Shown in pieces: positions 28,705-38,151 of a DNA stretch of 42,978 nucleotides. The notes beneath the pieces are model-generated. The model worked only from the letters and a program-made list of their open reading frames with translations. It ran no database searches and was not told the origin of the DNA. The position numbers were made by a program, and so were the translations under genes. The stretch is from a virus: positions 1-42,978 of the IMG/VR virus record IMGVR_UViG_3300049432_000212. One strand, 5' to 3'. The first letter of the stretch is position 1; each line of letters starts with the position of its first letter.

Positions 28705-31700
28705 ATGGATATTATCGCGCGCCTCCGCCTCAACGGCGAGGGCTTCAGCAGCGACTTCCGCGGCCGCTTTGCGGAAATGGAGAGCGCGGCGAGCGCTTCC
28801 GCTCGGCGGATGACGGGCATCCTCAAGGGCGTCACTTCGCCGCCTCTTTCGGCCGCGAGCTCGGCCTCCGCCTTCACGACCGGCCAAGCCGCCGCCGATC
28901 GCATGTTGGCCTCCGTCGATCATGTCTTCGCTGCCCAGCTCCGCTACAATCAGCAAATCGCCAAGGCGAACGAGCTTCATGCGACCGGCATGCTCTCGAC
29001 CGCCAATTATGCCCGAGTCCAGGCCGGCCTGAAGGCCGATCTCGACCAGGCGTCGTTGGCTCAGCAACGCATGGCGGGCAGCGCCGGCATGGCTCGCGCC
29101 GGCTATCAGCAGCTCAGCTTCCAGATCGGCGACGTAACCCAGCAGCTTGCCTTGGGCGTAAATCCGGCGGTCGTTTTCGGCCAGCAGATGGGCCAGATCG
29201 CACAGGCGCTGAGCCTGATCGAGGGCGGCAAGGCGAGCGGAGCGGGCGACGCGGTTTCCTCGCTCAAGGAGGACTTCGACGGGGCTGCCGGGGCGATCGA
29301 GCAGGCGCAGGGTGCGACCGAACAACTCACCGAGGTGCTCGGTGCCGGCGCGGCGGCGACGGAAGGGAATAGCGCCGCCACAGGTGCCAATGCCGCCGCT
29401 CAGCGCGGCCGGACGGGCGCTACTGCCGGCAGTAGCGTCGCCACGGGTGCGAATTCAGCAGCCACTGCCTCCAACACCGCCGCCACCGAAGCCAATGCCG
29501 TAGCCACGACCGGCCTGGCCGCTGCGAAATCGCGGCTGGTGGGCTTCCTGGCTGGCCCATGGGGGGCCGCGCTGATCGGTGCGGTCACCGTGCTGGGGCT
29601 GTTTGGAAGCAAGATTTTCGACACCGACACCGAGCTGGAGAAGTTGACGGCCGACTTGGATGAGAATGCGCGAAAGACCACGCTGAACCGGGAAGCGCAG
29701 GAGGCCCATTCTCACACCATGGTCGGGGTCATCGACCGGATCAGGGAGCAGACGGAAGCGCTGCAGGAGCAGAATCGCACCCTTGAGGAAAATAGCACGC
29801 TCCGTGCGGAACAGGCCGGCGATCTCCTCAACGAGGCCCTCGCATCCCGCGACTGGCTGAGGGGGGCCGCCGAGAGCTTCGGAGGCAACAGGGCTTTGAA
29901 CCGGGCGATGGTCCAGGCGTTCGCGGACCCGATCGTCGCCCGGGCCGAGGCGGGGGTTAATGAGGCCGCTATCGCCGGGGTGCGTGGGGAGGCGGAAGCG
30001 CTGGGAGACGCGGTCGCGGGCATCAATCGACAATTCGACCAAGAGGTCCGCTCTGCCGAGCGGGCCGCCGTCGCGATTGGGCAAGTAACGGCCGCAACGG
30101 CCCGCGAGATCGCTGCCATCAACGTTCGTCGTCAGGTGGCCATTGAGGCCGAGCGAGAGCGCCAGCGCATCGCCGAGGCCGAGAACCGCGACTATTCTCG
30201 CGTGCCGTTCGCGGAGGTGCGGGCGCGCATCATCGCCAATGAGGCGCCGCTCAGGGTCGGCGGCTACAACGCGCTCGCCTATAATACGAGCCCGACGCAA
30301 AACGCGGCCGGCGTCCATGCGCCGGGCTTGCTGACATCGATGACGATGGGTCAGCTTTACGACTTCCAACTCAACGTCATGCGCCCGCTCACCCGCGGCC
30401 GGCGGGGCCCGCGGGACGTGGGGTCGACCGGCGCCGGCGCCTATATGTTCGAGAGCGGAACTCTGCGGGAGAACGCAGCCCTCACCTTCGGTGAGGACTG
30501 GAGAAGCCAGCTATTTTCGGTCGCCAACCAGGACCGCGTAGCCGAGACGCTGTACAACAGGGTTCGCGGCAATCGGACCCAGTTGCGCAACACCTGGGCC
30601 GCATTCCAGCCTGGCCACACCGGTCGCGACGCCGACGACGCGGCGGCCGCGGCGGCCGCTGCGGCGCAAGCCAATGCGCTCGCGCGCGAGGAGCAGGCTC
30701 GCGCCCGGATCCTCGCCCAAGCCCATGCGTCGACCGTACAGGCGGTTGAGCAGGCTCGGCTCGGCGACATGCGCGCTCGCGGCCTCGACAGCGAAGCTGC
30801 TCTCGAAGAGCAGCTCAACGCGAAGCGCGCCGAGGCTGCGGAGCGCATTGCCGGACTCCGCGAAGCGGCGGCCGAGCGCGGCGCCGGCGCGCAAGAGCAA
30901 GACGCGATCGTCGCGGCGCAGCAGCAAATTACGCCCGGTCTGCAAGAGCAACTCGACCTGCTGGACCGGCAGTCGGCCATCTTCAACCAACTGCTCTTCG
31001 CCAATCGCGATCGCGAGCACCTCACTACGGAGCAGGTCCAGGCTGAGGAGGAGGCCGCCGCAGCGCTCCAGCAGACGCGCGAACGGGCTCAGGGGCTTGC
31101 TGTCACCGTCGCGGACACGCTTGCCCTCCAGGAGAGGCAATTGCGCGTCCAGGACCGGCAGAACGCAGTGGTCGGTCGCGCTGGTGAGTTGCGCCAAAAG
31201 CAGAACCAGGCTGCCCGGATGGCGCTGGAAGAGCAGGAGCAAGAACTCGAGCAAATGAAGGAGGACATGCGCCAGCGCGAGGAGGGGCAATATCGCGAGC
31301 TGGCGGCGCTCTGGGGCGACCTGATGCGCGGCAATGTCGACAGCATCTGGGATCGCTTCAAAGAGGCCGGGATCGACGCCATCGCCGAGATCGCCGCTCA
31401 GTGGACACTGGCGATGATGACCGGGCAGAAATTCGACCTGGGCGGCACCATGGCCGGGATGGGTCAGAGCGGCGGCTTTGGGCCCTTGGGCAGCCTGCTT
31501 GGGGTGTTCGGCAAGGGGTCCGGGGGCGCCGGTAGCGGGGAAGGTTTGTGGGGATCGCTGGGCGCAGGCGGAGGCGGCGAGGCCGGCGGCGGAGGCGCCG
31601 GCGGCGTTGCACCGTACGCGGTCGCGGCGATCGCGGTTTTCTCGATCCTGAAGGGTTTGGGCGTCTTTTCCTCAACCAAACGCGGCAGTGCAACGCTCGG

Positions 31701-32739
31701 CTATTCCGGCGGTGAGCTCAGTACCGCCGCGACGCGCGGCAACAGTAGCTCGTATATCGCCGCTTCTTCGAGCGCGATGGACAGCGTCGGCAGCAGCCTC
31801 GAGCGGATCGCCGAGATGCTCGGCGGCGACGTTACCGGTGCCGGCTCGGTCTCGCTCGGCCAGCGCGACGGCAAATGGCGCGGCGACCCGTCGGGGCAGG
31901 GCATCACCAAGACCAAGAAGGGCGCGATCGACTTCGGAGAGGATCAGGAGGCGGCGATCCGCTGGGCGATCAGCGAGGCGCTGCGCGACGGCGTGATCAG
32001 CGGCATTTCGGACGCGGCCAAGCGCCTGCTTCAATCCGGTAAGGATCTGGAGAAGGCGATCGCCAAGGCGCTGATGATCGAGGAAATCCCCAAGCTGCTC
32101 AAGGCCCGCCTCGACCCGGTCGGCGCCGCGCTCGATGCGCTGAACGAGAAGTGGGACAAGACCGTCGCGGCTCTGAAGGAGGGCGGCGCGACAGCGGAGC
32201 AGACGGCCGAGGCGCAGCAGCTCTACAAGCTCGAGCTCGAGGATACGATCGCCAAGACGGCGGCGGCGTCGGCGTCGCTCAAGGAGTTCCTCGACAGCCT
32301 GAAAATGGGCTCCGACAGCCCCTATTCGCTCCGCCAGCAGGAGGAGACGGCCCGCGCCGCGCTCCAGCCCTTCCTGGACAAGATCGCCGCCGGCGAGAGC
32401 ATCGACCAGGACCAATATCAGCAGACCGCGCAGACTTATCTCGACATCGAGCGGCAGCTCTACGGGTCCACGGACCAATTCTTCGCCGCCATGGACCTGA
32501 TCATGGCCGCGACGAACAAGGCGATCGAGCGCATCGACAGCGCGGTGCCGATCAGGACGGCCGTCGACCCGTTCGTCGAGGCGACCGCGGCCAACACCGG
32601 CACAATGACCGAGCAGCTGGAGGGCCTCCAAAGCACGCTGAGCCAGATCCTCGGCGCCGTCTCGGGTGGCGCCGTCCCCACTGCGGCCAACGATTTCATT
32701 GGCGGCGGGGCCGGCTTCATCAACATGTCGGCGGCCTGA
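28705..32739 (+). CDS. Tail tape measure protein with lysozyme-like domain
   Basis: From ATG 28705 (GGGAGG site) this is 1344 residues and sets tail length. The start MDIIARLRLNGEGFSSDFRG and the AGYQQLSFQIGDVTQQLALG segment are tape-measure marks. Residues about 219-275 are a repetitive Ala/Thr/Asn tract followed by a membrane helix (WGAALIGAVTVLGLFG). Residues about 499-634 resemble a phage lysozyme-like hydrolase (IIANEAPLRVGGYNALAY with E513; STGAGAYMFESGTLRENAAL; LYNRVRGNRTQLRNTWAAFQ). Coiled coils fill about 650-900 and a Gly-rich linker lies near 930-970. The hydrolase part could open the cell wall during DNA entry. Confidence 0.92.
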   Translation: MDIIARLRLNGEGFSSDFRGRFAEMESAASASARRMTGILKGVTSPPLSAASSASAFTTGQAAADRMLASVDHVFAAQLRYNQQIAKANELHATGMLSTANYARVQAGLKADLDQASLAQQRMAGSAGMARAGYQQLSFQIGDVTQQLALGVNPAVVFGQQMGQIAQALSLIEGGKASGAGDAVSSLKEDFDGAAGAIEQAQGATEQLTEVLGAGAAATEGNSAATGANAAAQRGRTGATAGSSVATGANSAATASNTAATEANAVATTGLAAAKSRLVGFLAGPWGAALIGAVTVLGLFGSKIFDTDTELEKLTADLDENARKTTLNREAQEAHSHTMVGVIDRIREQTEALQEQNRTLEENSTLRAEQAGDLLNEALASRDWLRGAAESFGGNRALNRAMVQAFADPIVARAEAGVNEAAIAGVRGEAEALGDAVAGINRQFDQEVRSAERAAVAIGQVTAATAREIAAINVRRQVAIEAERERQRIAEAENRDYSRVPFAEVRARIIANEAPLRVGGYNALAYNTSPTQNAAGVHAPGLLTSMTMGQLYDFQLNVMRPLTRGRRGPRDVGSTGAGAYMFESGTLRENAALTFGEDWRSQLFSVANQDRVAETLYNRVRGNRTQLRNTWAAFQPGHTGRDADDAAAAAAAAAQANALAREEQARARILAQAHASTVQAVEQARLGDMRARGLDSEAALEEQLNAKRAEAAERIAGLREAAAERGAGAQEQDAIVAAQQQITPGLQEQLDLLDRQSAIFNQLLFANRDREHLTTEQVQAEEEAAAALQQTRERAQGLAVTVADTLALQERQLRVQDRQNAVVGRAGELRQKQNQAARMALEEQEQELEQMKEDMRQREEGQYRELAALWGDLMRGNVDSIWDRFKEAGIDAIAEIAAQWTLAMMTGQKFDLGGTMAGMGQSGGFGPLGSLLGVFGKGSGGAGSGEGLWGSLGAGGGGEAGGGGAGGVAPYAVAAIAVFSILKGLGVFSSTKRGSATLGYSGGELSTAATRGNSSSYIAASSSAMDSVGSSLERIAEMLGGDVTGAGSVSLGQRDGKWRGDPSGQGITKTKKGAIDFGEDQEAAIRWAISEALRDGVISGISDAAKRLLQSGKDLEKAIAKALMIEEIPKLLKARLDPVGAALDALNEKWDKTVAALKEGGATAEQTAEAQQLYKLELEDTIAKTAAASASLKEFLDSLKMGSDSPYSLRQQEETARAALQPFLDKIAAGESIDQDQYQQTAQTYLDIERQLYGSTDQFFAAMDLIMAATNKAIERIDSAVPIRTAVDPFVEATAANTGTMTEQLEGLQSTLSQILGAVSGGAVPTAANDFIGGGAGFINMSAA
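29356..29514 (+). repeat. Degenerate Asn-Ala-Ala-Thr repeat tract in tape measure gene
   Basis: In this stretch the protein repeats variants of NSAATGAN and NTAATEAN about six times. The DNA copies are degenerate, so the repetition is at protein level. Confidence 0.6.
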
Positions 32740-32740
32740 C

Positions 32741-33103
32741 ATGCCCGCGACCACTGCGGACATCACCGCCGCGTCGCGCCGGGCACGGATCGAAAGCTGG
32801 TCCGACGCGGCCGTGCAGACGCGTTATCCGAACGCCCGCGACGGCCAGGCCGAGCCGGCGGAGGGCTTCTTCGATCTCGCGGCCGACGGCGCGACGGCAA
32901 TTGCCGCGCGGGCCGCGCTGCTCGGCACCGAGCGCCGTCGCTTCACCGCGGTCGCGCATGACCTCGTCTGGCACGACCTCGAGGCCGGGTTTCCGCTCGT
33001 GAAGCTCGTGGATCCCGAGCAGGCGGTGAACGGCAACACGCTGCCCGCCCGGATCGCGCTTTCGCTCGAGGCGGAAACCACGTCCTACGAGGTGATCGGA
33101 TGA
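32741..33103 (+). CDS. Hypothetical tail protein, 120 aa
   Basis: This 120-residue protein starts one base after the tape measure stop. The sequence runs from a helix (TTADITAASRRARIESWSDA) to beta segments (FTAVAHDLVWHDLEAGFPL, LPARIALSLEAETTSYEVIG). Its place after the tape measure corresponds to distal tail proteins (M/L position). No family could be named with confidence. Confidence 0.65.
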   Translation: MPATTADITAASRRARIESWSDAAVQTRYPNARDGQAEPAEGFFDLAADGATAIAARAALLGTERRRFTAVAHDLVWHDLEAGFPLVKLVDPEQAVNGNTLPARIALSLEAETTSYEVIG

Positions 33104-33918
33104 GCAATGCCTGGGCGCTGAAGCCGCTCAACGGCACGATGAGCGCCAGCTCGACCGCGGCCGGCTTCGATCCATCCTACGTCCTGAACGACCATGCCGG
33201 CGTCGTATGGCAGAGCGCGGCCGGCGCCTCTACGCGGACGCTGACGATCGACCTCGGCGCCGGCTATGCGGCCCTCGCCATCCCTGACGCCGCTCTCTTC
33301 TTCGGCTGCACCGGCGCGACCACGGCGTGGACCTTGACCGTCGAGGCCGCGAACAGCGCCGACTTCGCGACCGCTTATTGGACCGACGGCGCCGCCGTGC
33401 AGTTCCTCGCTGGAGCGACGATGCCTTCGCACGGGCGCGGCGCGGGTCTCTGGATCGCCGCGACGACGCCGCCGGCGCGGCGCTACTGGCGCTTCACCTT
33501 CGGCAGCCTGTCCAGCGCGGCTGTCACAGTCGGGCGCCTCATGCTGGGCACCAGGCTGACGCTCGAGCGCAATTTCGGCTTCGGCGGCGTCTTCGGCGTG
33601 CGCGATCTCGGCAAGCTCGATTTCTCGGCCTTCGCCAATCTCCTGCGCCGCCGCGGCGCCAAGCTGCGCACGATGTCGATCACTTTCTCCAATGCCAAGA
33701 AGGATGAGGTGGTCGCCAAGATCCAGCCGCTGGTCGAGTTGCTTGCCGGCCAGGAAGCGTTCGCGATCGTCACCGACCCCGCGGCCGCGACCGACCGCCA
33801 GCTCCGCTGCTGGGGCGGCTGGATGGTGGGCGAGATGGGCACGATCCAGCGCGCCAGCCATGCCTGGGTCTGGAAGGTAAATTTCGTCGACCTCGTCCCG
33901 ATCCCCAAGGCGGCATGA
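33100..33918 (+). CDS. Tail protein with galactose-binding-like domain, 272 aa
   Basis: This 272-residue protein overlaps the previous gene by 4 bases. Residues 1-150 look like an F5/8-type (galactose-binding) beta sandwich: GFDPSYVLNDHAGVVWQSAA, TRTLTIDLGAGYAALAIPDA, ARRYWRFTFG. The C-terminal part (FGFGGVFGVRDLGKLDFSAF, RTMSITFSNAKKDEV) resembles distal-tail/tip proteins. It probably links tail tube to hub and may touch host sugars; that part is inferred. Confidence 0.65.
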   Translation: MSNAWALKPLNGTMSASSTAAGFDPSYVLNDHAGVVWQSAAGASTRTLTIDLGAGYAALAIPDAALFFGCTGATTAWTLTVEAANSADFATAYWTDGAAVQFLAGATMPSHGRGAGLWIAATTPPARRYWRFTFGSLSSAAVTVGRLMLGTRLTLERNFGFGGVFGVRDLGKLDFSAFANLLRRRGAKLRTMSITFSNAKKDEVVAKIQPLVELLAGQEAFAIVTDPAAATDRQLRCWGGWMVGEMGTIQRASHAWVWKVNFVDLVPIPKAA

Positions 33919-33921
33919 AGC

Positions 33922-36900
33922 GTGCCCGCCTATCTGGTCCAGATCGACGGCTACGACCCCGTAGCCCCCGCGGCGGTGACGTTGCGGGCATCGAGCGTGA
34001 ACGACGATCGCGTCTGCCATCTCGACGGCGCGAACGGGATATGGTGGCCGGCGGTCGCCCAGCTTCCCGAGCTGCGCTACGATCTCATCGACGGCGGCTT
34101 TTCCGGACGGATCACCACTCCGGACAGCCAATTGGCCCTCTCGGTCGAGCCCTGGCCGAACCTGCCTCGCTACAACCTCGCCGACGCGCGGATCCGCATC
34201 TGGGAGGGTAATGCCGGGGACGCGTGGGGCGCCTTCGTCCCGCGATTCGACGGGCGGACGCGCGCGCAACCGAACGTGGCCGAGGGCCGCGCTTCGATCA
34301 GCATCGGCGTCGACGACAAGTGGCTCGATAAGCCCCTGCTCTCGCTTTACCTCGGCACCGGCGGCGTCGAAGGTGACGCCGCGCTGAAGGGGCAGTCCAA
34401 GCCGCTGGCGCTCGGCGCGCCGCGCTTCGTGCCCGGGCTGCTCGTCGACACGAACAACCTGATTTTCCAGATGTCGGCCTATGGCCTGATCGAGGACGTC
34501 GAGGTCGCCTTCGAGCGGATCCTGCGCTTTCAGGCATCGGCGGGCGACCATGCCAGCCACGCGGCGTTGGCCGCCGCATCAATCCCGGCGGGCGCCTGGG
34601 CGACCTGCAAAGCCGAAGGCAAGGTCCGCCACGGCGCGCCGCCGGTTCAGGGCGGCCGCTTCACCTATCATGTAAAGGGCGACAAGGCCGGGCCGGACGG
34701 CTGGGTCCGCCTGCCCGGGGCGATGATCAAGCGGATCGCGCTCATCGGTGGCGGCGCGGGGCGTTTCAGCGAAGCTTCGGTCGATGCGCTCGACATCGCG
34801 CGCCCTTGGAACGTCAGCTTCTTTAGCAACGCACAGATCACGATCCGGGAGGCGATCCAGCGCATCGCGGCCAGCGTCAATGCGGTCGCGGGCGTGTCCT
34901 GGCTGAGCCAGCTGTTCGTCGCGCCGATACCGTCGCTGGCCGGCTCTGCGGCGGTGACGCTGGATGCGACCGGAGCTTCGCTGCCCCCTACGGATTCGGT
35001 CGACCAGATCCCGATCGACCCGCCCTTCTGGCGGATGGCGATCGAGACCGAGAAGACCTGGGACGTGCACGAATATAACGATATCGCCTTCACGGCCGTG
35101 CTGGCCGATCGCGGGGCCTATGTCGCTACCGACACCTATCGCGAGGGCAACATAGTCCAGGACCAGGGCGTCAACTGGTTCTACATCAATGCGGCCCCTG
35201 GGGCGGGCAACGCGCCGCCGTCGTTGCCGGCGACCTCGAACGCCTATTGGAAAGGGACCCCCGCCGGGCCGACTGTCACGCTTGCCGCTGATGCCGAGGC
35301 GTTCACATTCACGGACGGCGCGGCCGATCCCGGCGGCCAGACGATCAACTTCGCCGCGGCCCGGCAGAACAGCGCCGAGACGATCAACTTCACCACCTCC
35401 CCTGCCGTGACCTTGACCGGAACCGGGCTGACCCGTGCGCTGACCGCCGCCAACTTCGGCGCGAACCGGCAGGTCGTGGTGACCGCCACGGGGGCAACAA
35501 GCGGCGCAAAGAGCACCAAGACCATCTTCCGCCTCGAGCGGTGGACCAGCCTGGGAGGGCTCGACCCCACCGCGGCGGCGGCGCTCGCGGCGACCGCCGA
35601 CGATAATATCCTCGACAGGGGAGAGAAGGCCGACACGCTGTTGCCAAAAGTGGCCGAGCTGGGATCGCGATATACTAATCTGGTCGCTCGCGCCGCGGTT
35701 CTGAGCCTCAGCACGACCGGCGCTTCCGCGGCGCAGACGAGCGCCCTGACCTATCTCGCCGGCCTGACGCCGCCCTATGACGACGTCAACCAGGACACGA
35801 CACTCTCGGCGCCCCTGACGGTGCCCGCGCTGCCTGCCTGGTCGGGGTCGAATTCTACCAACGTGGCCAACGGCATCTACAGGACCTTCTCGGATACTTC
35901 CGCCGCCGCCTTCGGCAACGTTGGAACCATCGCGATCGCGCAGACCGTCGGCCAGAGCTACACCTTCTTGCTGGTGGTCAAGAAAGATGCGGTCCCCGGC
36001 TCCACGAGGACTGCCCTGGTGCGCATCAGCACGACCAGCACGGGCAACAAGGACATCGTGATCGACACCTCGACCGGGGTGGTGGTCAGTTCGGGCGGCG
36101 GCACCTCCAGGGGCTGCCTGAGTCTGAACGACACGGAGTGGCTCGTCTACCTTAGCTGGACCGGCAACGGCAGCGACGTCCTGGCCGACATCAACATCTA
36201 CCCCGCCGTGGGGACGGCCGGCGGTGGCCTGATCGTGACGCCGACCGGCAGCATCGACGTGCGCGACCCGACCTTCGTCGTCGGCGCCCTAGACAAGGGA
36301 GGCCGCGACGTCTTCAGATATCGCATCAAGGATTATTCGGCGGCTCTCGACGCGCTTGGCAAGGCGATAAGCGAGGTGGACGGCACAACCTCGCTCCAGA
36401 TCGACGGCAAGACCACCATCGACGTCCCCGCCACCTACCTGGGAGACGCCACGGCGTCCCTCCCGGTCCCGAACACCTACACCGCCCGCGTCGGTACGGG
36501 GGCCGTGGCGGCCGCTTGGGCGCGCACAGTCATCAGCGGCACGGTTACATCCACAATCGGCGCAGCCGATGGCATCCTGTCGATCACGGCGCTCGGCACC
36601 ACGTCGGCGGTAGTGAGGATCGACTGCACCTATAACGGGGTAGCGCAGTCCAAGACCGTCCAGATCAACCGCAAGGACGCGGACGCGCCGACAGGCGGCG
36701 GCGGCGGCGGCAACGTCAGCTCGGTCTCCGTCTACGGCACGATCAACAGCGGCACGTACACGACCATCGCGACTTTGACCCACACCGCCGGCTCGACGAC
36801 CGTCGCGCTCTCCGCTCCGGACCTGGTGATCGCGCCCGCCACAGTCGGCGGCAACGGCGGCTGGGACATCCAGTTCAAGTGGGTCCGGGAAGCGGGCGCG

Positions 36901-37107
36901 ATCGACGTCGATGTCGGCTCGGCCTCGGCGTCGAACCCCGATCCCGACGTGAGCGGGGGCGTGATGACCGAGGGCTATGCGGTCTGCAATGTGTCCGACA
37001 CCGGGCGGACGGCGACCACCGTCTACACCTACTACCTGATGGCCAGGATCAACTCGGGTGCCGCCCGGACCATGACTATCACCGGGTCGGGATACGCGAC
37101 GTCATGA
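33922..37107 (+). CDS. Tail hub / tip protein with receptor-binding domains
   Basis: This 1061-residue protein has a GTG start 3 bases after the previous stop. Residues 1-330 are hub-like (AYLVQIDGYDPVAPAAVTLR, WPNLPRYNLADARIRIWEGN, DDKWLDKPLLSLYLGTGGVE). Residues about 450-540 look like an Ig-like beta domain. About 640-800 looks like a concanavalin/LamG-like sugar-binding domain (SYTFLLVVKKDAVPGSTRT; WLVYLSWTGNGSD). A six-Gly hinge near 924-930 precedes a separate C-terminal beta domain. It occupies the lambda J position and is the best candidate for host recognition. Domain calls are from sequence texture only. Confidence 0.75.
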   Translation: MPAYLVQIDGYDPVAPAAVTLRASSVNDDRVCHLDGANGIWWPAVAQLPELRYDLIDGGFSGRITTPDSQLALSVEPWPNLPRYNLADARIRIWEGNAGDAWGAFVPRFDGRTRAQPNVAEGRASISIGVDDKWLDKPLLSLYLGTGGVEGDAALKGQSKPLALGAPRFVPGLLVDTNNLIFQMSAYGLIEDVEVAFERILRFQASAGDHASHAALAAASIPAGAWATCKAEGKVRHGAPPVQGGRFTYHVKGDKAGPDGWVRLPGAMIKRIALIGGGAGRFSEASVDALDIARPWNVSFFSNAQITIREAIQRIAASVNAVAGVSWLSQLFVAPIPSLAGSAAVTLDATGASLPPTDSVDQIPIDPPFWRMAIETEKTWDVHEYNDIAFTAVLADRGAYVATDTYREGNIVQDQGVNWFYINAAPGAGNAPPSLPATSNAYWKGTPAGPTVTLAADAEAFTFTDGAADPGGQTINFAAARQNSAETINFTTSPAVTLTGTGLTRALTAANFGANRQVVVTATGATSGAKSTKTIFRLERWTSLGGLDPTAAAALAATADDNILDRGEKADTLLPKVAELGSRYTNLVARAAVLSLSTTGASAAQTSALTYLAGLTPPYDDVNQDTTLSAPLTVPALPAWSGSNSTNVANGIYRTFSDTSAAAFGNVGTIAIAQTVGQSYTFLLVVKKDAVPGSTRTALVRISTTSTGNKDIVIDTSTGVVVSSGGGTSRGCLSLNDTEWLVYLSWTGNGSDVLADINIYPAVGTAGGGLIVTPTGSIDVRDPTFVVGALDKGGRDVFRYRIKDYSAALDALGKAISEVDGTTSLQIDGKTTIDVPATYLGDATASLPVPNTYTARVGTGAVAAAWARTVISGTVTSTIGAADGILSITALGTTSAVVRIDCTYNGVAQSKTVQINRKDADAPTGGGGGGNVSSVSVYGTINSGTYTTIATLTHTAGSTTVALSAPDLVIAPATVGGNGGWDIQFKWVREAGAIDVDVGSASASNPDPDVSGGVMTEGYAVCNVSDTGRTATTVYTYYLMARINSGAARTMTITGSGYATS

Positions 37108-37709
37108 GCCTGTACTACCTCAAGAAGGAGGGCGAGCGCCCGAAGCTGGCGTGCCCGCCTGAACCGCTTGAGGGGGATGGACGCTCTGAGGCCGAGCGCG
37201 TTCTCGATGCATATCCGGACTATGTTGTAGTTTGGAGGCTGGAGCGAGCGCCGGCGGAGTTCGAATTTATCGATCCTGCGACTGGCATAATCGAACTGGA
37301 CACCGCGGCGATCGACGCGGACCTTCACGCGAGGATCGACAACGAGGCCGGCGCGTTTCGGGGCCGCTTCCTAACCACCATCACCGGGCAACAATCGGCC
37401 TATCGCCGCAAGGAGGCCGAGGCGCGGGCGATGGTTGCCGGCGGCGATGGGCCTTGGCCGATGATCGAAGCCGAAGCGGCCGCCACCGGAGTTGAGGCGG
37501 CAGAGTTGGCCACGGCGATTATCGCCGGAGCCGATACTTGGGCCGATCTAGAACCGAAAATCGAGGCAGCGCGGCTCGGCGCGAAGAAGGCTGTCAGCGG
37601 GGCCCCGACCGCATCCGAGAAGATGGCTGCGGCAGCGGTTGACTGGGGTGAGCTCGCGGAGCCCGGTAAGCCGATATTGCCGCTGGGCGGCAAGAAGGAG
37701 GGGGCATGA
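37104..37709 (+). CDS. Tail fibre assembly/chaperone-like protein, 201 aa
   Basis: This 201-residue protein overlaps the hub gene by 4 bases. The second half has the pattern of phage fibre-assembly proteins: QQSAYRRKEAEARAMVAG, WPMIEAEAAATGVEAAELAT, AIIAGADTWADLEPKIEAAR. The C-terminus is disordered. It may fold or cap the receptor-binding tip encoded just upstream. Confidence 0.6.
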   Translation: MSLYYLKKEGERPKLACPPEPLEGDGRSEAERVLDAYPDYVVVWRLERAPAEFEFIDPATGIIELDTAAIDADLHARIDNEAGAFRGRFLTTITGQQSAYRRKEAEARAMVAGGDGPWPMIEAEAAATGVEAAELATAIIAGADTWADLEPKIEAARLGAKKAVSGAPTASEKMAAAAVDWGELAEPGKPILPLGGKKEGA

Positions 37710-38113
37710 ACGGCTGGCAGCTCGTGGCGACGCTGGCGGGCACGCTTTTCGGTGGCGGCCTAATCGGGATCATCTTCAATCACTGGCGCGAGCATCCCCG
37801 CGCCGTGGCCGACGCGCGGAAAACCCATGCGGAAGCGGAGCGGATCGAGGTGGAGGTTGAGGGTATCAAGATCAACACTCTGGAAGGGCAGATCGCCAGG
37901 CTCGATCAGCGTGTGAAGCTGCTGGAGCGCCAAGTTCAGGACTGCCACCAAGATCGAGATCTCGCCCTCGCGGCAGCACGCTACCTGTGGGACCGGCTGC
38001 AGATCGCGGCGCCCTCCGACGAGGCGGTGGCCCGGCTCCGCGACTATCTCATCAAGCCGCCAGCGCTGACTTTGCCGCGCAGCATGGAAGAAGAACTCGG
38101 CAAAGTGAACTAG
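37706..38113 (+). CDS. Membrane-anchored coiled-coil protein, 135 aa
   Basis: This 135-residue protein has an N-terminal membrane helix (LVATLAGTLFGGGLIGIIF) and then a long heptad-like helix (AEAERIEVEVEGIKINTLEG, ARLDQRVKLLERQVQ). The shape recalls a spanin inner-membrane subunit or a phage DUF-type membrane protein found before endolysins. Since a better spanin pair lies at 39909-40500, its role is uncertain. Confidence 0.65.
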   Translation: MNGWQLVATLAGTLFGGGLIGIIFNHWREHPRAVADARKTHAEAERIEVEVEGIKINTLEGQIARLDQRVKLLERQVQDCHQDRDLALAAARYLWDRLQIAAPSDEAVARLRDYLIKPPALTLPRSMEEELGKVN

Positions 38114-38151
38114 CCGGCAAGCCGTCGGCGTCACGCAAAGGAGAAAGCAAA

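Noticed and set aside
37706-38113. Calling the coiled-coil membrane protein the i-spanin
   Set aside because: A better i-spanin with a nested lipoprotein partner lies at 39909-40500.
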